Source: Oscillibacter valericigenes Sjm18-20
GTDB lineage: Bacteria > Bacillota > Clostridia > Oscillospirales > Oscillospiraceae
NCBI GenBank assembly: GCA_000283575.1
Contig: AP012044.1
Span: 1,674,001 to 1,738,000 of the forward strand
Direction of reading: 5' to 3'
Length of the DNA stretch: 64,000 nucleotides
Translations under genes and position numbers: made by a program
Part shown: positions 1 to 9,108 of the stretch, in pieces
Layout: each line of letters opens with the position of its first letter
How positions within the stretch are numbered: the stretch's first letter is position 1
The notes under the pieces: model-generated
The model's input: the letters and a program-made list of their open reading frames with translations, nothing else
Databases searched by the model: none
Told to the model about the DNA's origin: nothing

Positions 1-102
1 CCCAGAAAAATTTTTTCGGGGGGCATTTCCGTAACGGCGTAGTCCAGCACAGCCCGGACCTGCGGCATAGGAGAGACCGCCATGGGCGGGCCATATGTAT
101 AG
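1..102 (-). pseudogene. 3' part of a GH18 spore peptidoglycan hydrolase gene (YaaH/SleL type), split by the island
   Basis: Read leftward, this edge encodes ...YTYGPPMAVSPM followed by QVRAVLDYAV and PPEKIFLG in one open frame that leaves the window. These are the conserved GH18 blocks of LysM-GH18 spore cortex-lytic enzymes of the YaaH/SleL group, just before the usual GIPNYGYDW block. The frame loses similarity at the ATGTATAG core at 95-102, where the recombinase island begins. The codons that should precede it (TAT GAG TGG GGC) are found next to the other core copy at 25,081. The family call comes from recognised motifs; the split is seen in the sequence. Confidence 0.75.
95..102. other. 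Left attachment-site core
   Basis: ATGTATAG lies at the junction between GH18 coding sequence and the recombinase end. The same eight bases occur at the right junction. Short shared cores are normal for large serine recombinases, which need only a 2-bp crossover inside dissimilar flanks. Confidence 0.65.
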
Positions 103-113
103 GAACCGGCATG

Positions 114-1709
114 TTATAATTCATCAGAAAACGGTGTAATCTTTGGATAGATGAACAGCTTTAGATCGCTCTCTTTCCATTTCCCACCGACGGTTTTGGA
201 ATAGATGACGTGATCCAGCACGGATTTCAGCAAGGCGTTTTTTTGAGAGGATGTCTCCAAAACGCCGTATACATCCAGCACGTTTTGAATTTGGGGGATA
301 AGGTTCCCTCCGGCCAGTTCCGCCCGGTGCAGCGAAGTCAGATGGCCGCTTAGAGACCGTATCCGTTTTTCGGCATCTAAGACGCGTGCGTCCAGGTTGT
401 GGGAGCGCTCCAAATAGATATCCTGTGTATAAATTCCCTGCTCCAGCAAATCGCACAGGCTGCCCTTTTGCTTTTTCAGAGCGGCCAAGTTTGCTGTGGC
501 CTTGGTAAGGCTCCTCTCCGCGTCCCGGAGGGCGGATTGACCGCCCGGCTGCAACAGATTGTCTTTCGGCATGCTGACACGATAGCCGTCCAGCCAGTCC
601 TGAAGACCGTCCAGCAGAGCAGCCTCTATGACATCCAGACGGCTTCCCACGGAGGGGCATTTCGGAGTTGGACACAGCAGCATGGGCATGCCATGACTGC
701 CCTGAGGCAGTTGAACCAGCGACCGGCCGCAGGCGGAACAGTACAGAATTCCGGCCAGCGGATTTGAAATCTGCCCGCTGCCGGGCACCGGCGCATGGCT
801 CCGATCCAGCATTGCGCTTCTGGCCGCTTTCCAGGCTGCCTGTGTGATGATTGCCGGATGCAGGCCTTTTTGCATTTGGTTATCATGGCTGACCGGATGG
901 GAAACCACCACGCTGCCGTCCACCATCTGCTTGCGCTCCGGGCGGTATGCCCAGCGGACATATCCTGCGTAGGTGGGATTTTTCAGGATATCCCGGACGG
1001 AAGCCGCCGACCACTTCACTCCACCGGGGGAGGGAATGCTTCGGGCATTTAACTGATTGGCGATGCCATAGCTGCCGATCGGCTTCAGCGTTCCATCTCG
1101 ACACGGGTCGCCGACCGTATATAGGCTGAAAATCTCCCGGACCACCTCGGCCTGTTCCGGGATGATCTCCAGCGTATAGCCTTTCTGACGAGTTATTTTT
1201 ATTTTACGGTACCCATAGGGAGGTGTGCCGGCGATATACTTTCCCTCGTTCAGTGACGCCATACGGCCGCGTTGAAGACGGCGATTGATCGCCTTATACT
1301 CCCGGCGGGACATAAACAGGCCAAATTCAAAATACTCCTCGTCAGACTCGTTGGACGGGTCATAGATTTTATCCGGCGTGATGATCTTTGTGCCGGAATA
1401 CTGGAAAGTCTCGGCCACCGTCCCCTGATCCCGCGTATTGCCGCGGGCCAGCCGCGGGACTTCCATGACCAGTACACCGGCATATTTTCCGGTTTCCACG
1501 GCGGAGAGCAGCTTTTGCATCTCCGGACGCTCTGCAATTGTATCGCCGCTGACGACTTCCTCAAATACGCAGGCAATCCTGTAGCCGTACGATTTGGCCA
1601 GAGCCATGAGGGTGTCGCGATGCCGCTGGAGCGTATCGAATACGCCGGTTTGCAGTTCCAGGTCGCGGTCTTGTCTGGATTTGCGAAGGTAAATCAGGTA
1701 CTGGTCCAT
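114..1709 (-). CDS. Large serine recombinase (island integrase/excisionase)
   Basis: This 531-residue protein should catalyse integration and excision of the island. The N-terminal resolvase domain (about residues 1-155) has the nucleophile Ser in YLRKSRQD and the downstream RLARGNTRD block. It is followed by a recombinase domain (GTPPYGY, about 165-290), a zinc-ribbon (CSACGRSL ... CPTPKCPS, about 325-355) and a C-terminal coiled coil. Length and domain order match TnpX/phiC31-type enzymes. The start at 1709 has TCAGGAGGGAT just upstream on the minus strand. The gene points toward the left end and stops 12 bp inside the core at 95-102, consistent with it being the island's own enzyme. Confidence 0.92.
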   Translation of the reverse strand: MDQYLIYLRKSRQDRDLELQTGVFDTLQRHRDTLMALAKSYGYRIACVFEEVVSGDTIAERPEMQKLLSAVETGKYAGVLVMEVPRLARGNTRDQGTVAETFQYSGTKIITPDKIYDPSNESDEEYFEFGLFMSRREYKAINRRLQRGRMASLNEGKYIAGTPPYGYRKIKITRQKGYTLEIIPEQAEVVREIFSLYTVGDPCRDGTLKPIGSYGIANQLNARSIPSPGGVKWSAASVRDILKNPTYAGYVRWAYRPERKQMVDGSVVVSHPVSHDNQMQKGLHPAIITQAAWKAARSAMLDRSHAPVPGSGQISNPLAGILYCSACGRSLVQLPQGSHGMPMLLCPTPKCPSVGSRLDVIEAALLDGLQDWLDGYRVSMPKDNLLQPGGQSALRDAERSLTKATANLAALKKQKGSLCDLLEQGIYTQDIYLERSHNLDARVLDAEKRIRSLSGHLTSLHRAELAGGNLIPQIQNVLDVYGVLETSSQKNALLKSVLDHVIYSKTVGGKWKESDLKLFIYPKITPFSDEL

Positions 1710-1728
1710 AATCCCTCCTGAAATAAGA

Positions 1729-1746
1729 GCCGCCCGTCCGGGCGGC
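1729..1746. terminator. GC-rich hairpin upstream of the recombinase
   Basis: GCCGCCCG and CGGGCGGC form a tight stem, followed on the plus strand by TTACTTTTTACTTT. It sits just upstream of the recombinase start, so it could terminate plus-strand transcription or insulate the recombinase. Function is inferred from structure only. Confidence 0.4.
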
Positions 1747-1943
1747 TTACTTTTTACTTTGCCGGTAATGCTTCCGGTTCATGGGTCTCCTGTGTATTTT
1801 GGCATAGCTTCTTTTCACAAATACCCGCTTATCATAGTATGAGTATTCAGCTTTGAGCTGAAGTAGAAATTGAAAAAGGGAAAAGCTCCAATTAAGGAAT
1901 AGGACATGCTGTCAGGCCAGTAGATTGCAGCGGGGTGATATTT

Positions 1944-2141
1944 ATGATCAAAACCAGATTCCCGTATGTTCCGGATATGGCGGAGTGCAAGATGATGAAG
2001 AAGACGAAAGAAGCCACTTGCTATATCATGGACACCTGCTGCCGCAACATGACCAAAGACGACAAGCTGAGAGCGGACCGAAAGATTGTGCAGATCTATC
2101 TGGCCCACGCGATGCGTGGAAAAGCATCGGGGCCTGCCTAG
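1944..2141 (+). CDS. Small Cys-containing hypothetical protein
   Basis: A 65-residue product begins MIKTRFPYVPDM and contains CYIMDTCC, then a Lys/Asp/Arg-rich segment. The ATG at 1944 follows GGGGTGAT, a plausible ribosome site; a GTG three codons upstream is the alternative. It lies between the divergent recombinase and the chemoreceptor. I do not recognise the family. Small proteins beside large serine recombinases can be directionality factors, but nothing in this sequence proves that. Confidence 0.45.
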   Translation: MIKTRFPYVPDMAECKMMKKTKEATCYIMDTCCRNMTKDDKLRADRKIVQIYLAHAMRGKASGPA

Positions 2142-2230
2142 CAGTATCTCTGATTCGAAATTCCGGTCAGTCTCCACGGATTAAAATTATGCCGCCGAAT
2201 CTTTGGGTACGAGAAGTTGTAAAAATTCTC

Positions 2231-2259
2231 TTTAATAAAAGTGCGAAATATGGTATAAT
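2231..2259 (+). promoter_or_regulatory. Extended -10 promoter for the chemoreceptor
   Basis: TATAAT at 2254-2259 is preceded by TGG (a TGn extended -10) and, 17 bp upstream, by TTTAAT as a weak -35. It lies 53 bp before the chemoreceptor start. The match to vegetative sigma-A promoters is good but not tested. Confidence 0.6.
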
Positions 2260-2312
2260 ATGTCGAAACCCGGAATTCAAATGATTGATACGCAGGGAAG
2301 GGAGATTTTGGC

Positions 2313-4370
2313 ATGAGAGAGAAAGAGAAAGAGAAAAAGAAGATTCACAAGAAAAAACTTCTGACCAAGATGCTGATATTTATCGGTGGTACGGTTACCC
2401 TGATATTCTGTGCAGCAGTTGCCATTATTCTTTTCGGACTGAAAAAATCTGTTACGGATCTGACAATTAAAAATCTGACATCGGAATCAAAATCAGCTTC
2501 TTATCAAATTGAAAGCTACTTTTCAAAATACATGGAAATCACCAGGCAAATGGCGGCAAACACTCAATTTAAAAACCTGTTTGATGAAATTGCCCCGGGC
2601 ATGGAAATAACGGATGCGCAAGGGTTTCAAGAGATTAAAAATACCATGGTGAATATACAGCAAACAGACTCGGACAACATCATGGATTCCTGGGTTGCGG
2701 ACATAGACTCCAGCCAGCTTACCCAGTCGGATGGGTACACATCCGGCGCGGATTGGGACGTCACCAAACGACCTTGGTATACCCAGCTCATGAACGAAAA
2801 GTCGATCATTGTTACGGAACCTTTTCAGGACACGTCCACAAAAAAGTGGATTGTCAGCGTAATTGCACCCGTCTATCAAACTGGAACCGACACGATACTG
2901 GGTGCGACAGGGATCGATTTTACATTGGACAATTTGTATAATATGGTAAGTAATTATACACTCGGAAGTACTGGATTTTACATTCTCACTACTTCCAGCG
3001 GACAATTGATCTACTATCCCGACAAGGATCTCCGGGATCATAATATTTCGGAAACAGATATGTCCTCAAATCTTATCGATGCGATAACCGATAAGAGTGA
3101 GGGTGCGATTACGTATTCCTTGATGGGACAAAATAATTATGGGTATGTGTCCGGTGTTGGAGATACCGGCTGGGTTATTACAACCGGTTTGCCGGAAAGT
3201 GAGTTTAACGGTACGTTTCAAGCTGTCCTGAAAATAATTTTGCCCATTTGCGTCGCTGCTTTCGCGGCACTGATTGCGGTTATTTATCTGGTATCAAGAA
3301 GCATGGTAAAACCGCTCCAGAAGCTCCAGAGAGCGGCCGATAGAATTGCGGACGGAGAACTTGACGTATCAGTGGATGTCAAAACTACAGATGAGATTGG
3401 ACAAGTTGCGCTTGCCTTTTCCAGAACTGTGGACAGGTTAAAAGAGTATCAGCTGTACATAGGCGAGATTGCGTCTGCGCTGGATCAGATTGCCGTTGGA
3501 AATTTGCTGTTCAGGCTGCAATATAATTATGAGGGCGAGTTCTCCAAAATAAAGGAAGCGCTGGTGAACATACGGCATAAACTCAGCAACACGTTTTATG
3601 AGATTGCGATTGCCGCCGACCAGGTGTCCGGCGGGGCAGGGCAGGTTTCTTCTGGCGCACAGACTCTTGCGCAAGGTGCGACGGAACAGGCAGATACCAT
3701 TGAGAAATTGTCCGGCTCAATATCGGAAATTGCGAAAAAGATTGATGCGACTGCGCAAAACACAAATGATGCCAGTCGGCTTGCGGATGATTCTTCTGCT
3801 GAATTGAAAAACGAAAATGAACAAATGCAGCAAATGATAACCGCTATGGATGAAATCAGTTCAACCTCCGGATCAATCGAAACAATTATTAAAACAATTG
3901 AAGATATCGCTTTCCAGACAAATATTCTTGCCTTAAACGCTGCGGTGGAGGCCGCCCGGGCGGGCGGCGCGGGAAAGGGCTTCGCGGTGGTCGCGGACGA
4001 GGTGCGGAATCTGGCAAATAAGAGTACGGAAGCCGCTAAGAAAACTGCCGTTTTAATTGAAAATGTGATTCAATCCGTTGATAACGGTTCAAAAATCGCG
4101 AAAACGACTGAACAGGCTTTGAACGTACTTACAGGCAGCATAGCACAAACAACAGAACTCATTAATCAAATCGCAGAAGCGATGAACGAGCAAGCCTCGT
4201 CCATTAAGCAGATTACGATGGGGGTGGATCAGATTTCCGCAGTCGTGCAAACCAACTCCGCAACTGCGGAGGAGAGCGCTGCTGCTAGTGAAGAACTGGA
4301 TGCCCAGTCTAGCAGCATGAAAAATCTGATTAATCAATTTCAATTGGAGCAATCAGAATCAGACACATGA
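2313..4370 (+). CDS. Methyl-accepting chemotaxis protein with dCache sensor
   Basis: This 685-residue chemoreceptor has a basic N-terminus, a first membrane segment (about 17-42), a large extracellular dCache region (about 45-300; [10 protein letters not shown] is the typical dCache block), a second membrane segment (about 306-328), HAMP (about 329-382) and a cytoplasmic signalling domain with the conserved tip [20 protein letters not shown]. No C-terminal CheR/CheB pentapeptide is seen. AGGGAAGGGAG precedes the ATG at 2313. It should sense a small extracellular ligand and signal to CheA. Its place inside the island ahead of the diol locus suggests taxis toward a locus-related compound, which is inference. 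Its own promoter and a terminator at 4590 make it a separate unit. Confidence 0.93.
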   Translation: MREKEKEKKKIHKKKLLTKMLIFIGGTVTLIFCAAVAIILFGLKKSVTDLTIKNLTSESKSASYQIESYFSKYMEITRQMAANTQFKNLFDEIAPGMEITDAQGFQEIKNTMVNIQQTDSDNIMDSWVADIDSSQLTQSDGYTSGADWDVTKRPWYTQLMNEKSIIVTEPFQDTSTKKWIVSVIAPVYQTGTDTILGATGIDFTLDNLYNMVSNYTLGSTGFYILTTSSGQLIYYPDKDLRDHNISETDMSSNLIDAITDKSEGAITYSLMGQNNYGYVSGVGDTGWVITTGLPESEFNGTFQAVLKIILPICVAAFAALIAVIYLVSRSMVKPLQKLQRAADRIADGELDVSVDVKTTDEIGQVALAFSRTVDRLKEYQLYIGEIASALDQIAVGNLLFRLQYNYEGEFSKIKEALVNIRHKLSNTFYEIAIAADQVSGGAGQVSSGAQTLAQGATEQADTIEKLSGSISEIAKKIDATAQNTNDASRLADDSSAELKNENEQMQQMITAMDEISSTSGSIETIIKTIEDIAFQTNILALNAAVEAARAGGAGKGFAVVADEVRNLANKSTEAAKKTAVLIENVIQSVDNGSKIAKTTEQALNVLTGSIAQTTELINQIAEAMNEQASSIKQITMGVDQISAVVQTNSATAEESAAASEELDAQSSSMKNLINQFQLEQSESDT

Positions 4371-4371
4371 A

Positions 4372-4494
4372 AAGCTGCTTCAAGATTTACGCGAAACAGC
4401 TTATACGGTAACGGACGACGGGCTGTGGCTGGAAGCCGTATCCGATACAAAGGATGCGCTGGCAGCGGCGTTGGAAATCAAAGACGGCCTATAG
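4372..4494 (+). pseudogene. Orphan 3' coding remnant
   Basis: Immediately after the chemoreceptor, a frame reading KLLQDLRETAYTV, then DDGLWLEAVSD and ALEIKDGL, runs to TAG at 4494 without its own start. Composition looks protein-coding, but it has no start codon or ribosome site. It is probably the tail of a gene lost when the chemoreceptor was inserted. I do not recognise the family. The stretch 4495-4589 holds nothing I can name. Confidence 0.3.
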
Positions 4495-4589
4495 ACGAAG
4501 CGGCGGCTGGTATAGAGCGAACTGGATTTGAAAAGCGCGGACGAAAGACACACTGATTAACCGGAATACAACATGTGAGATATATGGTA

Positions 4590-4626
4590 GCTCCCGGTGC
4601 CCCATTTGGGCACCGGGAGCTTTTTT
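4590..4626 (+). terminator. Strong intrinsic terminator
   Basis: GCTCCCGGTGCCC pairs perfectly with GGGCACCGGGAGC around a 5-nt loop and is followed by TTTTTT. It separates the chemoreceptor from the microcompartment operon. Confidence 0.92.
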
Positions 4627-4728
4627 GCGATCTTCACGTTGCGGGAAGCCCCGAGCATTGCAACTCTGGATTAAATTGGTGGAGAAGCAACAGGTTTGAA
4701 TTTTACAGTCGATTGCCTGAATCGTGCA

Positions 4729-4756
4729 TTGTGCCGGTTTTATTAGAAGGTATAAT
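4729..4756 (+). promoter_or_regulatory. Candidate promoter of the microcompartment operon
   Basis: TTGTGC at 4729-4734 and TATAAT at 4751-4756 are separated by 16 bp. They lie downstream of the terminator at 4590 and 45 bp before the alcohol dehydrogenase. Just upstream, at 4693-4708, is GGTTTGAATTTTACAG, 14 bases of which recur at 8958 ahead of the dehydratase gene. This is the best candidate start for the locus transcript. Confidence 0.6.
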
Positions 4757-4800
4757 AGAAATGTCAAGCCCATAAAGCGAGTTTGAGCACAGAGGTTTTA

Positions 4801-5952
4801 ATGGATATTGGAGGGCATATGCTGGAATTCGATTTTGGCACGAAAATCTTTTTTGGAGAGGGTTCTCTGGAACATTTACGTTCTATTAAGAATAAAAGAG
4901 TTTTAATTATTACCGATACCTTTATTTTTAATAGCGGTATTGCAAAAAAAGTCGAGGAAGCACTTCCAAAATGTGAAATCTCCTATTTTAAGGAGATTAC
5001 TGCGGAACCGGAGATTTCGGTAATTTGTGCCGGAGTGAACTGTCTCCTAAACGCAAAGGCTGAGATTATAGTGGCGGTAGGGGGCGGCTCTGCGCTGGAT
5101 GCGGCAAAAGCAATCCGGTATATGGCGGAGAAAGTTTATCCGAATCAGGTACATATTGAGGAGTGCATTGCAATTCCGACGACCAGTGGAACCGGTTCTG
5201 AGGTTACGGAATTTGCCGTTATTACGGATCCGGAGCAGAAAATCAAGTTCCCGCTGCGTGAAGCTGGCATGCGGCCGACTATTGCGATTCTGGAACCGAC
5301 ACTGGTTGCATCGGTCCCGTCTTCCGTGACCGCAGATACAGGAATGGATGTGCTTACGCACGCGATTGAAGCATACGTTTCCCTCAATGCGAATGATTTT
5401 TCGGATGCCCTGGCCGAAAAAGCGGTGACGCTGGTGATGAAGTTCCTGCCTAGGGCTTATCTAAAAGGAAGCGATATGCTGGCACGGGAAAAAATGCACA
5501 ACGCCTCATGTATGGCCGGTTTGGCGTTTGCCTCGGCAGGGTTGGGGTTAAATCATGGAATCGCACACGGCCTGGGAGCACATCTTCATCTTCCCCATGG
5601 CAGGGCAAACGCGATTTTGCTGCCTCACACGATTGAGTATAACGCGAACGTCAAAGATTGCCGCAACGGCGTCTTCTCCGTTGCGGCACGAAAATACCGG
5701 CGGCTTGCCAAACTTATAGGCCTGCCTGCAAATACGGAGTTGATTGGGACTGATCAGCTCCGCAGGGCAATTATCAAGCTGAACCAGACCCTCCGAATTC
5801 CACCTGATCTGAAAGCGGCGAACTGTGAGCTGGACCGTAATAGCAAAGAGCAAATCGCGGAATCAGCACTGAAAGATGTCACTACACAGACAAATCCCAG
5901 GGTTCCGAGCAAGCAGGATGTTTTTGACATCCTCGACAGATGCCGGGGGTGA
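4801..5952 (+). CDS. Iron-containing alcohol dehydrogenase (PduQ/EutG-like)
   Basis: A group III Fe-dependent alcohol dehydrogenase that would reduce the pathway aldehyde to the alcohol and recycle NADH to NAD+ for the aldehyde dehydrogenase inside the compartment. It shows GGGSALDAAKAI in the nucleotide-binding half and the metal-site segments TGMDVLTHAIEAY and GLNHGIAHGLGAHLHLPHG, with three His ligands plus Asp. The length of about 383 aa is normal for the family. The start is ambiguous: ATG 4801 follows AGAGG by 7 nt, while ATG 4819 has GGAGGG only 3 nt upstream. It is first in the operon, 34 bp before pduS. Confidence 0.9.
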   Translation: MDIGGHMLEFDFGTKIFFGEGSLEHLRSIKNKRVLIITDTFIFNSGIAKKVEEALPKCEISYFKEITAEPEISVICAGVNCLLNAKAEIIVAVGGGSALDAAKAIRYMAEKVYPNQVHIEECIAIPTTSGTGSEVTEFAVITDPEQKIKFPLREAGMRPTIAILEPTLVASVPSSVTADTGMDVLTHAIEAYVSLNANDFSDALAEKAVTLVMKFLPRAYLKGSDMLAREKMHNASCMAGLAFASAGLGLNHGIAHGLGAHLHLPHGRANAILLPHTIEYNANVKDCRNGVFSVAARKYRRLAKLIGLPANTELIGTDQLRRAIIKLNQTLRIPPDLKAANCELDRNSKEQIAESALKDVTTQTNPRVPSKQDVFDILDRCRG

Positions 5953-5986
5953 ACTTCAATTTAATCAATGAAGGGGAGATGGCGGC

Positions 5987-7318
5987 ATGGATGTGGTCAG
6001 TGCGGTTCGCGAAGCCGGTGTCATCGGCGCCGGCGGAGCCGGGTTTCCTACATATGTCAAGCTGAATGCAAAAGCGGATTATATCCTGCTCAACGGCGCG
6101 GAGTGCGAGCCGCTGCTTCGTGTGGACCAGCAGCTTCTGGGCCTCTTTTCAACGGATATTCTGGAGGGCTTTTACGCCGCCGGAAAACATATTGGGGCGG
6201 AAAAAGCCCTGATCGGCATTAAAAAAAAGCACGCAGCTCTTATCGAAAAACTGAGAGCGGATATTCAGGACATGGGCTATGGTGATTATATCCGTGTGGT
6301 TCCGCTCAAAGACGTTTATCCGGCGGGTGATGAGCAGGTGCTGGTGTATGAGCTTACGGGGAGGATTGTGCCGGAGGCGTCTATTCCCATCCAGGTGGGG
6401 TGCGTGGTTGTAAACGCGGAGACAACGCTGAACATTTCTCATGCGCTGAAAGGAAAGCCTGTTACAAAGACCTATCTGACGCTGGGAGGAGACATTCCCC
6501 ACCGGATGACGCTCTGCGTTCCGGTGGGAACGCCAGTTCGGGAAGTGCTTGCCCTGTCGGGTGTTTCAAATTTGGACGACTATGCCGTGATCGACGGTGG
6601 TCCTATGATGGGCAGCCTTATGAAGAATATCGACGGGGCCGTCACGAAACGGAACAAGGCATTTATCCTGCTGCAAAAGGAACATCCGCTGATCCGGCGC
6701 AAGGCGGTCTCGTTTGAAACCGCCAGAATTGTGAATAAAGCCGCCTGCGAGCAATGCCGCATGTGTACGGATTTATGTCCGCGATACCTGCTGGGGCACA
6801 GCATTGAGCCTCATAAGATTATGCGCTCCTATAATTATGGGCTGAGCGGCTCTACTCCCCAGACGGTCTCGCAGCTTTGCAGCGGCTGTAACCTTTGCCA
6901 GATGTTCTCCTGTCCCGCGGGATTGTATCCGAAGCTTATGAATGATCACAATAAAGCACAGCTGGCCGTTCTGAAAATTAAGTATCAGCCGACCGGAGTA
7001 CCTCCTTCTGTCCGGGCCATTCGGGAGTTCAGGCAAATTCCAAGCCAGCGGCTGATTGCAAGACTGGGACTTTCCGATTTTGATCAGCCGGCGCCTTTCA
7101 GGCTGGAAGAGTGGAAGAGTGACCGAAGGACGATTCTGACCAGCCAGCACATTGGGGCTCCGGCTGTCCCCACTGTCAAAGTGGGGGATCTGGTGGTATC
7201 CGGACAGCGGATTGGCGAAATTCCGGAGGGAAGTATCGGAGCGGCCATTCATGCCAGCTGTAATGGAGAAGTTGTGGATGTCCGGCAGGATGCGATTGTA
7301 ATTGAGGTGAGGAAATAA
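5987..7318 (+). CDS. pduS: PduS-like RnfC-family flavin/Fe-S protein
   Basis: This 443-residue protein resembles RnfC/PduS. It has a glycine-rich N-terminal nucleotide-binding region (GAGGAGFPTYVK, about 10-25), an SLBB-like middle, and two 4Fe-4S motifs, C254-x2-C257-x2-C260-x3-C264 and C298-x2-C301-x2-C304-x4-C309. A C-terminal lipoyl-like region follows. In Pdu-type compartments PduS binds shell protein PduT and is thought to move electrons across the shell. In a glycyl-radical locus it could supply low-potential electrons to the activase, which is inference. It starts at ATG 5987 after GGGGAG and overlaps pduT by one base (TAATG). Confidence 0.92.
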   Translation: MDVVSAVREAGVIGAGGAGFPTYVKLNAKADYILLNGAECEPLLRVDQQLLGLFSTDILEGFYAAGKHIGAEKALIGIKKKHAALIEKLRADIQDMGYGDYIRVVPLKDVYPAGDEQVLVYELTGRIVPEASIPIQVGCVVVNAETTLNISHALKGKPVTKTYLTLGGDIPHRMTLCVPVGTPVREVLALSGVSNLDDYAVIDGGPMMGSLMKNIDGAVTKRNKAFILLQKEHPLIRRKAVSFETARIVNKAACEQCRMCTDLCPRYLLGHSIEPHKIMRSYNYGLSGSTPQTVSQLCSGCNLCQMFSCPAGLYPKLMNDHNKAQLAVLKIKYQPTGVPPSVRAIREFRQIPSQRLIARLGLSDFDQPAPFRLEEWKSDRRTILTSQHIGAPAVPTVKVGDLVVSGQRIGEIPEGSIGAAIHASCNGEVVDVRQDAIVIEVRK

Positions 7319-7866
7319 TGAATCGGTCGTTGGGGATGATTGAGCTAAACAGTATTTCCAGGGGAATCGTGGCTTCGGATGCGATGGTGAAGGCTTCCAA
7401 CGTTGAGATTACGACAGCGGTGTCCATCTGTCCGGGGAAGTACATTGCAATTATCAGCGGAGACGTTGCCGCAGTGGACAATTCGGTCAAAGTGGGAATC
7501 CGGACGGCAGGGGAGTTTTTGGTGGACAGCTTTGTTCTCCCTAAAGTACACGCAGATGTTTTTCCCGCGATTACTGCGGCGTGTCCGCTCAATCAGACTG
7601 GAGCGTTGGGAATTCTGGAAGGCTTTTCCGCTGCGGCAATCATCTTTGCCGCCGATGTTGCGTTGAAAGCTGCACGGGTGAGTGCCGTGGAATTGCGGAT
7701 TGGGAGCGGTCTTGGAGGAAAGGCCTACTTTATGCTCTGCGGAGATGTGGCCGCCGTGCAGAAAGCGGTGGATGCCGGAAAGCAGAACGTCATGGAGAAG
7801 GGGCTGCTGGTAAATGCCGAGGTAATTCCTTCTCCCGCCAAGGCGCTGTGGAATGCCATTTTGTAA
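7318..7866 (+). CDS. pduT: PduT-like trimeric shell protein with Fe-S pore cysteine
   Basis: Two tandem BMC domains (about 3-80 and 94-175) form a pseudo-hexameric trimer. Cys38 in the ICPGK motif matches the cysteine that coordinates a 4Fe-4S cluster in the PduT pore, and the overall sequence reads as PduT throughout. The start codon overlaps the pduS stop, implying coupled translation of two partners. The role is a shell facet and probable electron conduit. Confidence 0.93.
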   Translation: MNRSLGMIELNSISRGIVASDAMVKASNVEITTAVSICPGKYIAIISGDVAAVDNSVKVGIRTAGEFLVDSFVLPKVHADVFPAITAACPLNQTGALGILEGFSAAAIIFAADVALKAARVSAVELRIGSGLGGKAYFMLCGDVAAVQKAVDAGKQNVMEKGLLVNAEVIPSPAKALWNAIL

Positions 7867-7962
7867 ATTATAGACTCATACTTTTTCCAAAGTGTTGCAT
7901 ATGCCTTTGTAGATAGGGTACAATGAACGATAGAATAGTACCACATAAGGAGGCGTATTCCC

Positions 7963-8130
7963 ATGGAGAAAAAAGTGAACTCCCCTGCCAACGGCGCGGG
8001 TCTGTTTTATTACCACGCAGTCCCGATGGAGGTTTCTCCTCTGGCTGCGCAGATGTTCTACGGACGAGGCGCAGTCAGAACGGAAGCGGTCAGGGATTCC
8101 CAGGGCTTCTACTATCGGAAAGCAGATTGA
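7963..8130 (+). CDS. 55-residue hypothetical protein in the locus
   Basis: ATG 7963 is preceded by AAGGAGG with 10-nt spacing, one of the best ribosome sites in the locus. The frame encodes MEKKVNSPANGAGLFYYHAV, continues with SPLAAQMFYGRG and SQGFYYRKAD, and stops at 8130. It has no membrane segment or Cys motif. I do not recognise it. The ribosome site and same-strand position between pduT and the DJ-1 gene favour a real gene, perhaps a small assembly or adaptor factor (inference). Confidence 0.55.
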   Translation: MEKKVNSPANGAGLFYYHAVPMEVSPLAAQMFYGRGAVRTEAVRDSQGFYYRKAD

Positions 8131-8375
8131 TCGAATTTTAAAATCGGCGCAGGCGCGGCCTGGGCTGTTTATCGAAAAAGTAAATAATGACTGAATGATA
8201 TCTGAAAGAGTAGTATTCAGACCCTTTGATCGCTCCGGCACTCGGCCGGAACGATTGGACGGGTTTGGATATTACTCTTTTTGCATTGGACGTTGTTTCT
8301 ATGTCGCGTGGACTTGCCTATATAATGCAGATGATGGTGGTATGGACGTACAGAATGAGCAGGGGAGTGATGCCA

Positions 8376-8945
8376 ATGCGACCGCGGGTTTTGATGCTGG
8401 CGGGAGATTTCAGCGAGGACTACGAGGTCATGGTTCCGTTTCAAACGCTGGAGACACTGGGAATCAAAGTCGATGTGGTTTGTCCTGGGAAAAAAGCGGG
8501 TCAGAAAATCAAGACGGCAATTCATGATTTTGAAGGCGACCAGACCTTCGCGGAGCGGCAGGGGCATGGCTTTACGTTAACAGCCGACTTTGAAAACATA
8601 AATCCCGGTGTTTACTCCGGACTGTATATTACCGGAGGGCGGGCGCCGGAATACCTGCGCCTGAATCCTAAAGTGCTTAATATTACAAGGTACTTCGCGG
8701 CACATGGCAGGCCGTTGGCTTCAATCTGCCATGGAGCGCAGATTCTGACTGCCGCGGACATTGTTCAAGGAAAGCGTCTGACGGCCTACGAGGCGCTGGA
8801 ACCGGAGGTGAAGCTGGCCGGCGGAATTTTCTGCCGTGTGAAACCGGATGAGGCGGTTGAGGACGGAATGCTTGTAACCGCTCCTACCTGGATGAGACAT
8901 CCGGCAATCTTAAAACGATTCCTTCTGAAGATCTGGCAAAAATAA
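8376..8945 (+). CDS. DJ-1/PfpI family protein
   Basis: A 189-residue class I glutamine-amidotransferase-like fold. It has the nucleophile-elbow cysteine C118 in SICHGAQ, GLYITGGRAPEYL ahead of it and a typical PfpI start (RPRVLMLAGDFSEDYE). AGGGGAG lies 8 nt before ATG 8376; ATG 8370 is too close to it. DJ-1 relatives act as glyoxalases, deglycases or chaperones. Inside an aldehyde-handling operon, protection against reactive carbonyls is an attractive but unproven role. It sits 163 bp ahead of the dehydratase gene, a gap with no gene. Confidence 0.85.
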   Translation: MRPRVLMLAGDFSEDYEVMVPFQTLETLGIKVDVVCPGKKAGQKIKTAIHDFEGDQTFAERQGHGFTLTADFENINPGVYSGLYITGGRAPEYLRLNPKVLNITRYFAAHGRPLASICHGAQILTAADIVQGKRLTAYEALEPEVKLAGGIFCRVKPDEAVEDGMLVTAPTWMRHPAILKRFLLKIWQK

Positions 8946-9108
8946 GGAAAGGGGTCTGGTTTGAATTTTACCAGATTGAGTTTGGCAAGTGTTTGTTTGG
9001 GGAGGGCTAAACATGTAAGATTGAGACATCGGCTAAAGTTGGGTATAGGTTCAATGGGAGAAAGCCAAATCTGATTGAATTTTATTTGTTGAAAGGAATG
9101 AGTGAACT

